Source: Nitrososphaera sp. UBA210 (GTDB lineage: Archaea; Thermoproteota; Nitrososphaeria; Nitrososphaerales; Nitrososphaeraceae). Taken from it: a stretch of DNA of 9,592 bases. This document shows positions 1 to 5,957 of the stretch, piece by piece (the stretch's first letter is position 1; each line of letters begins with the position of its first letter). The notes beneath the pieces were generated by a model. It was not told the DNA's origin and did not search any database. It saw only the letters and a list, made by a program, of their open reading frames with translations. The stretch lies in contig DADA01000019.1 of the NCBI GenBank assembly GCA_002494895.1, positions 1 through 9,592 of the forward strand. Direction: 5' to 3'. The translations under genes and the position numbers were made by a program.

Positions 1-1
1 C

Positions 2-466
2 CAGGATGTCTTTGTAGATGTGTGCATAGAATTCAAAGGCACCAAACTTGACCGCAACTATCTGCTCTATGCCAACGACATGATGGAATTCTTTGAGAAA
101 CTGGCCGAAACCGCCCTTCTGGCGATCTCACCTGATTCCCAGGTATACACTAACTCGCAGAACATCTTTATGATTCAACTTCCACGCAGAGACGCAGCTG
201 AACGAGCACTCGAAATAATCAAGGCAAACGCAAAGCGAGGAGGCAGAAAACTGGCTGTGGGCGAAACACAAAACTCTGCGTTGCCAGAAAAGCGCGCCAG
301 CAAACGATCTCTTTCGTCAGACGACCAGGGAGTCCCTCCTGAGATAGATTCCCACTATAAAATGTACGGCAAACACGCATGGGAAGTGGAGTATGGAGAA
401 CGCTGCCCTACATGCGAGAAGCGAATCGATGAGTTCGGACTTTGTGCCTGCGGCGGAAGCGCCTGA
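2..466 (+). CDS. Unrecognised protein, 5'-truncated, C-terminal four-Cys knuckle
   Basis: The reading frame is open from the first bases of the window to a TGA at 464-466, so the true start probably lies upstream. A GTG at 20 is the first in-window start codon, but nothing favours it. The visible part has about 154 residues: an alpha/beta-looking N-terminal half (MMEFFEKLAETALLAI, then a stretch on Arg/Ala-rich helices), a charged, probably disordered linker, and a C-terminal CPTC...CAC cysteine cluster (Cys-X2-Cys-X9-Cys-X-Cys) ending in Gly-Gly-Ser-Ala. The cluster is consistent with a small zinc knuckle. I do not recognise the family and assign no function. It is convergent with the tRNA gene downstream. 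That it is coding is well supported by length and composition. Confidence 0.7.
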   Translation, partial: QDVFVDVCIEFKGTKLDRNYLLYANDMMEFFEKLAETALLAISPDSQVYTNSQNIFMIQLPRRDAAERALEIIKANAKRGGRKLAVGETQNSALPEKRASKRSLSSDDQGVPPEIDSHYKMYGKHAWEVEYGERCPTCEKRIDEFGLCACGGSA

Positions 467-492
467 AGCATGTCAATGGCGCAGAACAAGAG

Positions 493-522
493 CAGTTCGC
501 GATAATTCAGTTCGCAATAATT
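493..522. repeat. 15-bp tandem duplication between convergent genes
   Basis: Two adjacent 15-base copies (493-507 and 508-522, beginning cagttcgc and ending ataatt) differ only at the ninth base (g at 501, a at 516). They lie in the 66-bp space between the end of the preceding protein gene and the 3' end of tRNA-Gly. Read on the minus strand, the copies supply short T-rich patches just beyond the tRNA 3' end, so they may serve in transcription termination. It may equally be a slippage duplication with no role. Confidence 0.75.
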
Positions 523-532
523 TTCATAAAGG

Positions 533-607
533 TGCGACGGCCGGGATTTGAACCCGGGTTACCAGATTGGCAATCTGATGTCCTAGACCAAACTGGACGA
601 CCGTCGC
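533..607 (-). tRNA. tRNA-Gly (anticodon GCC)
   Basis: Read on the minus strand, the sequence folds as a full cloverleaf of 75 nt. The 7-bp acceptor stem GCGACGG/CCGTCGC is followed by discriminator A. The D arm is GTCC/GGAC with A14, G18G19 and A21. The anticodon stem is TCAGA/TCTGG (one T-G pair) with loop TTGCCAA, giving anticodon GCC. The variable loop is a short 4-nt TAAC, and the T arm is CCGGG-TTCAAAT-CCCGG. No intron is present. The CCA end is not fully encoded (the genome reads CCT after the discriminator), so CCA would be added after transcription. It would read GGC and GGT glycine codons. Confidence 0.97.
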
Positions 608-633
608 GGCCGTTTTTTACGATGCTGAAACGT

Positions 634-641
634 TATTTAAA
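634..641 (-). promoter_or_regulatory. TATA box of the tRNA-Gly gene
   Basis: The minus strand reads TTTAAATA, the archaeal TATA consensus, ending 27 nt before the tRNA 5' end. This is the expected spacing for TBP/TFB-directed initiation at or very near the first tRNA base. It lies in the short gap behind the stop codon of the upstream minus-strand gene. Confidence 0.85.
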
Positions 642-652
642 TTGTAGGCGGC

Positions 653-1273
653 CTAGACCAAAAGAATTATTGTAGAATATCCTCTGCTTTCGGCGACATG
701 ATCTCCTTCAACTTCCTCCACCACTGTGGTCACTGAAATGAGATCGCTTTTCTTTGCGCTTGCCGCATTTATTATGATATAGTCGTCAAGAATATCCGCA
801 CCTTTCATGCTCTCCCTGCTGACGAAATATTCTACCGGCGAGCTGGCATTGATAAGGAGCAACTGGTCTTTGTGATAATTGCCTATCCTTGCCATCCTGC
901 CAGGTCTTGGCGCTGCTTTGACGTTCATTCGTATTTCACCGACCGGATGTCTGGCGTACCGGTTTGTCCCATTTACAAGCACGTCAAACCCAAACGGATA
1001 ACCCGCGGTATTCTCGGCCATCTTGTTCACGCCATCATTCATCACAATGTCCACTTTTTTGATCGTCGTGCCATAACTCGCTATCCATTGGTTTGTCGTC
1101 TTGACAATGTTGCTTATGATCGATTTCCTTCTGAATGTTTCCTGCTCGCCCAACTGGTAGCGGTCCACCCAGTCCATGTAGTCTTTGCTGATATCGGTAA
1201 TGAATTCGGCGCAGGTATTCTGGTAATCCTCAATGCTTGAGGCGCGCTCGGAGCCGCTGTCAGACGCGAACAT
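653..1273 (-). CDS. Unrecognised conserved-looking protein, 206 aa
   Basis: An ATG at 1273 opens a 206-codon frame ending in TAG at 653-655. The protein is soluble-looking: no signal peptide or membrane segment. The N-terminal half is mixed-charge and probably helical (residues about 15-65, with SIEDYQNTCAEFI and YMDWVDRYQLG). The C-terminal half is probably beta-rich, with Gly/Asn-containing turns and alternating hydrophobics. I do not recognise a family, and no catalytic motif stands out. It follows hemB on the same strand with a 45-bp gap, but a TATA-like T/A-rich element in that gap suggests it can be transcribed alone, possibly leaderless. It is on the same strand as, and just upstream of, the tRNA-Gly promoter. 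The alternative frame on the other strand (872-1240) looks like a shadow. Confidence 0.75.
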   Translation of the reverse strand: MFASDSGSERASSIEDYQNTCAEFITDISKDYMDWVDRYQLGEQETFRRKSIISNIVKTTNQWIASYGTTIKKVDIVMNDGVNKMAENTAGYPFGFDVLVNGTNRYARHPVGEIRMNVKAAPRPGRMARIGNYHKDQLLLINASSPVEYFVSRESMKGADILDDYIIINAASAKKSDLISVTTVVEEVEGDHVAESRGYSTIILLV

Positions 1274-1297
1274 CAGCGTTACCTATGAAGTCTGCAA

Positions 1298-1306
1298 TAA
1301 TAAAAA
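1298..1306 (-). promoter_or_regulatory. TATA-like box for the 206-aa gene / T-run after hemB
   Basis: The minus strand reads TTTTTATTA, centred about 29 nt before the ATG at 1273, a spacing that would give a leaderless or near-leaderless transcript. The same run of five T lies 13 nt past the hemB stop codon and could also act as the T-rich terminator of the hem operon. The sequence alone does not separate the two roles. Confidence 0.5.
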
Positions 1307-1318
1307 TGTGCGAATATC

Positions 1319-2332
1319 CTAACGACCACTCGACAGTACTTTTGCCATTTTCTTTGCCTGATACGTTATTATCATGTCTGCCCCTGCCCTTTTTATCGAA
1401 GTCAGGAATTCGGTCATCACCGCATTTTCGTCCGCCCAGCCATTTAGTGCGGCCGCCTTTATCAGCGCGTATTCTCCAGAGACGCTGTAGGCGCATATTG
1501 GCAGGTTGGTTGATTGTCTGGTCTGGTAGATCAGGTCAAGGTAAGGAATTGCGGGTTTTATCATTACAATGTCGGCACCTTCTGAAATGTCAGACTGAAC
1601 CTCGCGCATCGCTTCTCTTGCATTTGAGAAAGGCATCTGGTACGTCCGCCTATCGCCAAATTCAGGGGCGGAATGAGCCGCGTCCCTGAAAGGCGCGTAA
1701 AGCGGCGATGCCTGTTTTGCAGAATAGCCCATGATCGCAGTGTCAGAAAGACCCTCGGTGTCCAGGGCTCTGCGTATCGCCTGAACCTGGCCATCCATCA
1801 TCGCGGATGGAGCAACAATGTCCGCGCCTGCCCTTGCATGGCTGACTGCTACTCTGGCCAGCGCTTCGATACTGCTGTCGTTGTCTATTTTCCTGTCCAC
1901 GACAAGTCCGCAGTGCCCGTGTGAGGTATATTGGCAGAGGCAGACATCAGTGATCACTGCAATTTTTTCTCCAAAATGTTCGCGCACCAGCCGGATTGAT
2001 CTCTGGACTATCCCGTCACTGTCAAATGCCACAGTGGCATTCGCATCTTTGTGCGATGGCAGGCCAAACAGTATTATCGCGCGGATACCAAGGTCCAAGG
2101 TCTCTTCGACTTCTCGGACAACCTTTGTCAGCGGCAGCCTCTGGACATCAGGCATAGACCTGATGTTTGCAGGTTTTTTCGACCCTTCCTGTACGAATAT
2201 CGGGGCGATGAGATCCCTGGGAGAAAGGCGCGTTTCCTGCATCAAGTCACGAATCGCGGAAGTAGTTCTCAGGCGCCTCAGCCTGACGTCGGGAAAAGAG
2301 TTACCGGTTCTGCTCCGTCTGCCTGTCTTCAT
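1319..2332 (-). CDS. hemB: Porphobilinogen synthase (delta-aminolevulinic acid dehydratase)
   Basis: HemB condenses two 5-aminolevulinate molecules to porphobilinogen, the pyrrole unit of all tetrapyrroles; it is a cytosolic homo-oligomer. At 337 residues it has the normal family length. The metal-site motif D-V-C-L-C-Q-Y-T-S-H-G-H-C-G (residues 129-142) carries three cysteines (131, 133, 141), so this is the zinc-dependent type. The two active-site lysines are present in MGYSAKQAS (Lys206) and VMIKPA (Lys259, the Schiff-base residue). GDRRTYQMP, EGADIVMIKPAIPYLD and AYSVSGEY are further signatures. The ATG at 2332 lies 32 bp inside the end of hemA, so the two are probably translated from one message. 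No strong Shine-Dalgarno sequence is visible (AGGT directly abuts the start). It is probably the last gene of the operon. Confidence 0.97.
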   Translation of the reverse strand: MKTGRRSRTGNSFPDVRLRRLRTTSAIRDLMQETRLSPRDLIAPIFVQEGSKKPANIRSMPDVQRLPLTKVVREVEETLDLGIRAIILFGLPSHKDANATVAFDSDGIVQRSIRLVREHFGEKIAVITDVCLCQYTSHGHCGLVVDRKIDNDSSIEALARVAVSHARAGADIVAPSAMMDGQVQAIRRALDTEGLSDTAIMGYSAKQASPLYAPFRDAAHSAPEFGDRRTYQMPFSNAREAMREVQSDISEGADIVMIKPAIPYLDLIYQTRQSTNLPICAYSVSGEYALIKAAALNGWADENAVMTEFLTSIKRAGADMIITYQAKKMAKVLSSGR

Positions 2333-3641
2333 ACCTGAACAACTTTGCCACTATCTTGATCAGCTCTTCGCTCTGACCTGTTTCAATCTCCTTCCTGAGA
2401 TTGTTCATTGGTGCTGAAAGTATGCCTTCAACTATGGCGTATGAGAGCTGTTCGACTATCCTTGCCTCATCCGAGCCGACCTTCTTGCCAAGCATCGAGA
2501 GTGCCTTCTTCAGTTCACGCTCTCTGATCGTATCGACGGTCTTGAATACCGACACCACCACAGGTTCGCCCTTCATTCTCTTCATCATCGTGTCTACAGA
2601 CTTCATTTCGTTCTCTATCAGCTTCTCTGCGGAACGCACTTCTTTGATCCGGGACTTCATGTTCTTTCCAACCAGTTCTGCTATCTGGTCCATATTGACC
2701 AACTTGACGCCATGGATGGATGTGACTTTTTCATCAACCGTCCTCGGGTTGGAGAGATCAAAGATCATCATCCCCTGCTGTCTGCCCTCCATTGCGTTTT
2801 CTATCCTTTCATGCGTGATCAGGCGATAAGGGGCCTTTGTGGCTGTAAAAACAATGTCAACAGTTCGCAGCATTTCAAGCGCGTCGTCGAATGGGACGGG
2901 GTTGCCAGCAACTTTGTCGGCAAATGACTTTGCCCTCTCTGGCACTCGGCTTGTAACGATAAATTCAACTCCCTTTCTCTTTAGGACCTTGGCCACCAGG
3001 CTTGCAGCTTCGCCTGTTCCAATCAGCATGACTTTCCTGCCCTTGAGATCGTCTAGGTACTCTTCGGCCAGGGCGACTGATACGGATGCGATCGATACGT
3101 TTCCCCTGTTCACTCCGGTAGCTGTTCTTACCCTGCTTCCCACCTTGAGTGCCCTGTCAAATACCACAGCCAGCCCGTTGCCGGCATAACGGCTTGATTT
3201 TGAAAATTCAAAGGCTCGCCTTACCTGACCAAGTATCTGATCCTCGCCAACGACAAGGGAGTCAAGCCCGGACGCAAGTTTCATGAGATGCTTTACGGCG
3301 TCCTCGCCACCGTCGATCTCTGCTGCTTCAAAGTCTGTATGGGAAATCCCTGCAAACGACGCCCATTCCCTGACCAGCTTCTCCCTGTCTGGTTCTTTGG
3401 AAGCGGCGTAAACTTCAACCCTGTTGCAGGTCTGCAGTATAACACATTCATCGAACCCCGACCTGAGAAAGCCCTTGTGGGCAGCGTCAACATCTTTGAA
3501 TGTAAACTTTTCAAGCACGTGAATTGGCGCGTTTCGATACGTTACCCTGGCATTGATTATTTGCAGCGGAACACTTGATGACAACCTTTTCCTCCCTGCA
3601 GCTTCGCCTGTCACTGTGGTCACTTGGTTTTTCTCTCCCAT
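2301..3641 (-). CDS. hemA: Glutamyl-tRNA reductase
   Basis: HemA uses NADPH to reduce glutamyl-tRNA(Glu) to glutamate-1-semialdehyde, the committed step of C5-pathway tetrapyrrole synthesis. The 446-residue protein shows all three domains. The catalytic domain has the nucleophile Cys72 in ILQTCNRVEVY, His118 and GEDQILGQV (132-140). The NADP-binding Rossmann domain begins with MLIGTGEAASLVAK (about 205-218), where the usual GAGEMG is GTGEAA. The C-terminal helical dimerisation domain spans about 330-446. About 25 residues precede the conserved start of the catalytic domain, so the true start could be slightly later. The ATG at 3641 overlaps the upstream gene by 22 bp, with GGAG 11 nt before it. 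In many organisms HemA is the regulated entry point, and here it is expressed with a late step, precorrin-2 oxidation. Confidence 0.97.
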   Translation of the reverse strand: MGEKNQVTTVTGEAAGRKRLSSSVPLQIINARVTYRNAPIHVLEKFTFKDVDAAHKGFLRSGFDECVILQTCNRVEVYAASKEPDREKLVREWASFAGISHTDFEAAEIDGGEDAVKHLMKLASGLDSLVVGEDQILGQVRRAFEFSKSSRYAGNGLAVVFDRALKVGSRVRTATGVNRGNVSIASVSVALAEEYLDDLKGRKVMLIGTGEAASLVAKVLKRKGVEFIVTSRVPERAKSFADKVAGNPVPFDDALEMLRTVDIVFTATKAPYRLITHERIENAMEGRQQGMMIFDLSNPRTVDEKVTSIHGVKLVNMDQIAELVGKNMKSRIKEVRSAEKLIENEMKSVDTMMKRMKGEPVVVSVFKTVDTIRERELKKALSMLGKKVGSDEARIVEQLSYAIVEGILSAPMNNLRKEIETGQSEELIKIVAKLFRYEDRQTEQNR

Positions 3642-4288
3642 TTCTGCAACAGCTCCAGGGTTGCGCGTTTAGCATCTTCAATCCTGTCTGCCTTAATAAG
3701 GTTCTGAATTCTATCGTCCTTTACAAGCGAATAGAGAAACTCCTTTCGCTCTCCAACGGTACCTATCCTGGGTCTTGCGGCCTGTCTGGCAAACTCTTGC
3801 AGTCTTGCATTCTCAATGTCTGCTTTTTTGATTATTCGCCGCAGGACCCTTTCTGCCCTGATGCGCACTTTGCGCGCCATTATGGGGCTCTTGCCTGATG
3901 TCGAAATGGCAACCTGCATGACGCCTTCCATATTGATTATTGAAGCATACGAGAAATCGCTTACCGATGGGTCGTCAGCGGCATAGACAAAAGCATCCAT
4001 TGCCCTGCCCCGTTCCACCAGCTGGCGATTGAGCTTGCGGTCGTTGGTGGCCGCAAGAACAAGAAATACGTCCGGATATCGATCGAGAATATCCGCACTT
4101 TTGAGCTTTGCCTTTACCAGCTTTATCCTGCCAAGTGAGGATTGTTCAAGGAGAAAGCGGTTTGCCCTGTTCGTGATAACGGTGATCTTGCAATCCTGAC
4201 CCAGGAGGCCCTTTACTTTTCTTACGCCTTCCGTGCCCCCACCTATGACCAACGCATGCTTGCCTTTGAGGTTAAGGTCGACGATCAA
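3620..4288 (-). CDS. Precorrin-2 dehydrogenase / possible sirohydrochlorin ferrochelatase (SirC/CysG-N/Met8 family)
   Basis: This family uses NAD+ to oxidise precorrin-2 to sirohydrochlorin; some members also insert iron to make siroheme. The 222-residue protein has the nucleotide-binding strand-turn-helix HALVIGGGTEGVRK (GGG at 16-18), LVLAATND (77-83), an acidic DDP motif (Asp105, Asp106) where the catalytic aspartate is expected, and the tetrapyrrole-site motif ISTSGKSPIMARKVR (128-142). The usual N-x-V-D before the aspartate is Y-A-A-D here. It has no SUMT methyltransferase domain, so it is not a full CysG. The start is TTG at 4288, because TGA lies directly upstream in frame; GGTG lies 9 bases before it and a TATA box lies further up. 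As first gene it heads the operon with hemA and hemB. Confidence 0.9.
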   Translation of the reverse strand: MIVDLNLKGKHALVIGGGTEGVRKVKGLLGQDCKITVITNRANRFLLEQSSLGRIKLVKAKLKSADILDRYPDVFLVLAATNDRKLNRQLVERGRAMDAFVYAADDPSVSDFSYASIINMEGVMQVAISTSGKSPIMARKVRIRAERVLRRIIKKADIENARLQEFARQAARPRIGTVGERKEFLYSLVKDDRIQNLIKADRIEDAKRATLELLQKWERKTK

Positions 4289-4330
4289 TCACAACACCAA
4301 AAGATCGGACACTGAATTTTGGCGGTCATC

Positions 4331-4340
4331 TTTATTTAAT
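4331..4340 (-). promoter_or_regulatory. TATA box of the tetrapyrrole operon
   Basis: The minus strand reads ATTAAATAAA, a good archaeal TATA box. It is centred about 47 nt before the TTG start of the precorrin-2 dehydrogenase gene. Initiation about 26 nt downstream would give a leader of roughly 20 nt containing GGTG. It lies only about 26 bp past the stop codon of spt5, so it separates the hem operon from spt5 transcription. No other TATA box as clear is seen before hemA or hemB. Confidence 0.7.
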
Positions 4341-4365
4341 CGTTGAGTTGGATGCACGATCTGCC

Positions 4366-5034
4366 CTAGTGCGCCACTTTTTTCAAATAGTTTGCATCAA
4401 CTGTAACTGGTATCTGGTAGGGCGAGTCTAATAGCACGACAGTTGCCTCCTGCTTTTCATAGTCCACCCTGGTTATCTTGGCCTTCATCGCCTTGAACGG
4501 CCCTGCTATCACTTCTACCGTATCTTCGATGTTCAGTTCGGATACGACGGGCTTTTTCACAAGATAGCCTTCGATATCCTTGAACGGAAGGTCGCCCCTT
4601 ATCTGACCGCGCACGTGCCTGATTCCGGAAAGCGCTTCATACGCAACGTTGGAATCCGGAGCTTCGACAATGATGTAACCCTTAAAGCTGTCAAGCACCA
4701 TGATGGATCGTATCCCCAGCTTTTTGGCATTCACTCTTGTCTGGAGCAGGCTTGCTACGACGCGTTCCTGACCGCCAGTCGTGCGGATTGCAAAGAACTT
4801 TGAATCGCTTGCTGGAAGTTCCTGCTGAATCGCTTGAACAGGTGCCGAAGGACTACCAACTTCGGCAGACGCCCCTTGAGCATGTTCGAGAGACGTTCCG
4901 GCCTGCTCAGGTATCTTGACAGTATGCTGATTGTCATTAATTTGATCATTTTCTATGGGTTCTGAATCTCGATCCTCAAGACCCACGTCTTGATCGTGGG
5001 ATTCTTCGGTCTTGTCGCTCATCTTTTCAACCAT
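4366..5034 (-). CDS. spt5: Transcription elongation factor Spt5 (NusG) with acidic N-terminal extension
   Basis: Spt5 binds the clamp of RNA polymerase, with Spt4 as partner in archaea, and raises processivity. Residues 79-160 form the NGN domain (KFFAIRTTGGQERVV, RSIMVLDSFKGYIIVEAP, YEALSGIRHVRG). Residues about 165-222 form a single KOW domain (DTVEVIAGPFKAMKAKI, TVVLLDSPYQIPVTVD). Archaeal Spt5 is commonly about 145-150 residues; here about 78 extra residues precede the NGN domain. They are low-complexity and acidic: in residues 1-34 I count 13 Asp/Glu against 3 Lys/Arg. The ATG at 5034 gives 222 residues, while a second ATG at 5022 (residue 5) has GGTTGA upstream. The TATA element at 5050-5061 would place the transcript start close to both. 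Neither secE nor L11/L1 genes, frequent archaeal neighbours, adjoin it. Confidence 0.95.
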   Translation of the reverse strand: MVEKMSDKTEESHDQDVGLEDRDSEPIENDQINDNQHTVKIPEQAGTSLEHAQGASAEVGSPSAPVQAIQQELPASDSKFFAIRTTGGQERVVASLLQTRVNAKKLGIRSIMVLDSFKGYIIVEAPDSNVAYEALSGIRHVRGQIRGDLPFKDIEGYLVKKPVVSELNIEDTVEVIAGPFKAMKAKITRVDYEKQEATVVLLDSPYQIPVTVDANYLKKVAH

Positions 5035-5049
5035 GCGAAGGTCTCATGC

Positions 5050-5061
5050 AATTTATAAATT
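5050..5061. promoter_or_regulatory. Palindromic TATA element in the spt5-dtdA divergent promoter
   Basis: AATTTATAAATT is a perfect 12-bp palindrome in the 76-bp space between the divergent genes. Read leftwards, its centre is about 22 nt from the ATG at 5034 and about 34 nt from the ATG at 5022, so spt5 mRNA would be leaderless or have a very short leader. Read rightwards, a start about 26 nt away falls near 5082, leaving about 29 nt of leader before the dtdA TTG. One element could therefore serve both genes. Confidence 0.6.
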
Positions 5062-5110
5062 TACTTAGCGACAAAAATGCTAAAATTACAAGCCCTCGAG
5101 GGAAGATCAA

Positions 5111-5932
5111 TTGCTGGGAGACTATATCCTCGTGGCTTCAGGCCAGGACCTTGCCGGCCGTACTATGGTCCGATGCCTGCGGGATAGAATGGGATTTGAA
5201 GCAAGCAGACGGGACGGCGAGAGCACATTCCTCTCCGCCCGATACCAGCGCGTAAAGCTCCATGTCACACCAGATGACCTTCTCCATCAGGAACGTCTTG
5301 ACGATGCGTATCCGCAGGCAGCTGCATACATTTTTCTATCAAAGCACAAGTCCGACAGCAAGATCCCGACACTCACGTGTCATTGTACTGGAAACTTTGC
5401 GGACAATCCGTACGGAGGCAACCCTCGCGAGATAGCGATATCCTATCCAAGTCTCCAAAAGCGGTACCTGCAAGCACTGGTAGCTGCTAAGGACCGAGTT
5501 CCGCGTTACGACATCACGATAGAGGCTAGCCATCATGGTCCGACATCGCTCAAAAAACCAATCCTTTTTGTCGAACTTGGCTCGTCTGAATCCGAATGGT
5601 CAGATGAGAATGCCGCTTCGGCCATATGCAATGTGCTTCTTTCGGTACTTGATGAAGGATTTGACCGCTGCGACAATGTTGGCATTGCACTTGGAGGCAC
5701 TCACTATCCCACAAAATTCAACAAACTATTGCTCGAATCAGAACTTGGTCTTGCAGCAGTTGCATCGAAACACAATCTTGAAGCAATAGACCCGGAAATG
5801 TTGGACCAGATGATATCCAGGAGCGTAGAGCCTGTCACAAAAGTAATTGTCGATAGCAAAGGCCTTGGAAACCAGAAGGAGAGGATGATGAAGATGGCTA
5901 ACAAAACCGGACTTGAAATTGTCAAGGTTTAA
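5111..5932 (+). CDS. dtdA: D-aminoacyl-tRNA deacylase (archaeal/plant GEK1 type)
   Basis: DtdA hydrolyses D-aminoacyl-tRNAs such as D-Tyr-tRNA, recycling the tRNA and keeping D-amino acids out of proteins. It is the zinc-dependent archaeal/plant enzyme, unrelated to bacterial Dtd. The 273-residue product carries the family blocks in order: FLSKHKSDS (75-83), PTLTCHCTGNF (86-96), IEASHHGPT (137-145), FVELGSSESEW (153-163), GGTHYPTKF (195-203) and VDSKGLG (247-253). The conserved His residues of these blocks are the expected metal and catalytic ligands. The start is TTG at 5111. No ATG or GTG lies between it and the upstream in-frame TAA (5081), and GAGG sits 9 nt before it. It is divergent from spt5 and is followed on the same strand by an alkyltransferase gene 25 bp away. 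Confidence 0.96.
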   Translation: MLGDYILVASGQDLAGRTMVRCLRDRMGFEASRRDGESTFLSARYQRVKLHVTPDDLLHQERLDDAYPQAAAYIFLSKHKSDSKIPTLTCHCTGNFADNPYGGNPREIAISYPSLQKRYLQALVAAKDRVPRYDITIEASHHGPTSLKKPILFVELGSSESEWSDENAASAICNVLLSVLDEGFDRCDNVGIALGGTHYPTKFNKLLLESELGLAAVASKHNLEAIDPEMLDQMISRSVEPVTKVIVDSKGLGNQKERMMKMANKTGLEIVKV

Positions 5933-5936
5933 AATA
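5928..5936 (+). promoter_or_regulatory. TATA box for the alkyltransferase gene, overlapping the dtdA stop
   Basis: TTTAAAATA spans the dtdA stop codon and is centred 26 nt before the ATG at 5958. This is the spacing that puts the transcript start on the start codon, that is, a leaderless mRNA. No Shine-Dalgarno sequence is visible in the 25-bp gap, which fits leaderless expression rather than coupling to dtdA. Confidence 0.6.
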
Positions 5937-5957
5937 CTTGAGCGCTTTTGATATCGT

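Noticed and set aside
533..607. tRNA 3' end as an integration site of a mobile element
   Set aside because: No integrase, no second copy of the tRNA end, and flanking genes look like ordinary chromosomal ones.
442..675. Open plus-strand frame running through the tRNA
   Set aside because: It overlaps the end of the first gene and reads through the antisense of a full tRNA-Gly; it is a chance frame.
872..1240. Open plus-strand frame of about 120 codons opposite the 206-aa gene
   Set aside because: Its translation is rich in His, Cys and Arg in a random-looking way, it has no promoter or motif, and the opposite frame is longer and more protein-like.
1818..2417. Long plus-strand open frame opposite hemB
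   Set aside because: It lies antisense to a clearly identified enzyme and its product is Ser/Leu/Arg-rich without any recognisable pattern; a shadow frame.
4982..5000. Inverted repeat cccacg/cgtggg with 7-nt loop
   Set aside because: It lies inside the spt5 coding region for the acidic tail, has only a 6-bp stem and no T-run, so it is probably chance.
5081..5110. Extension of dtdA upstream of the TTG
   Set aside because: An in-frame TAA at 5081 and no ATG or GTG between it and 5111; GAGG 9 nt before the TTG supports 5111.
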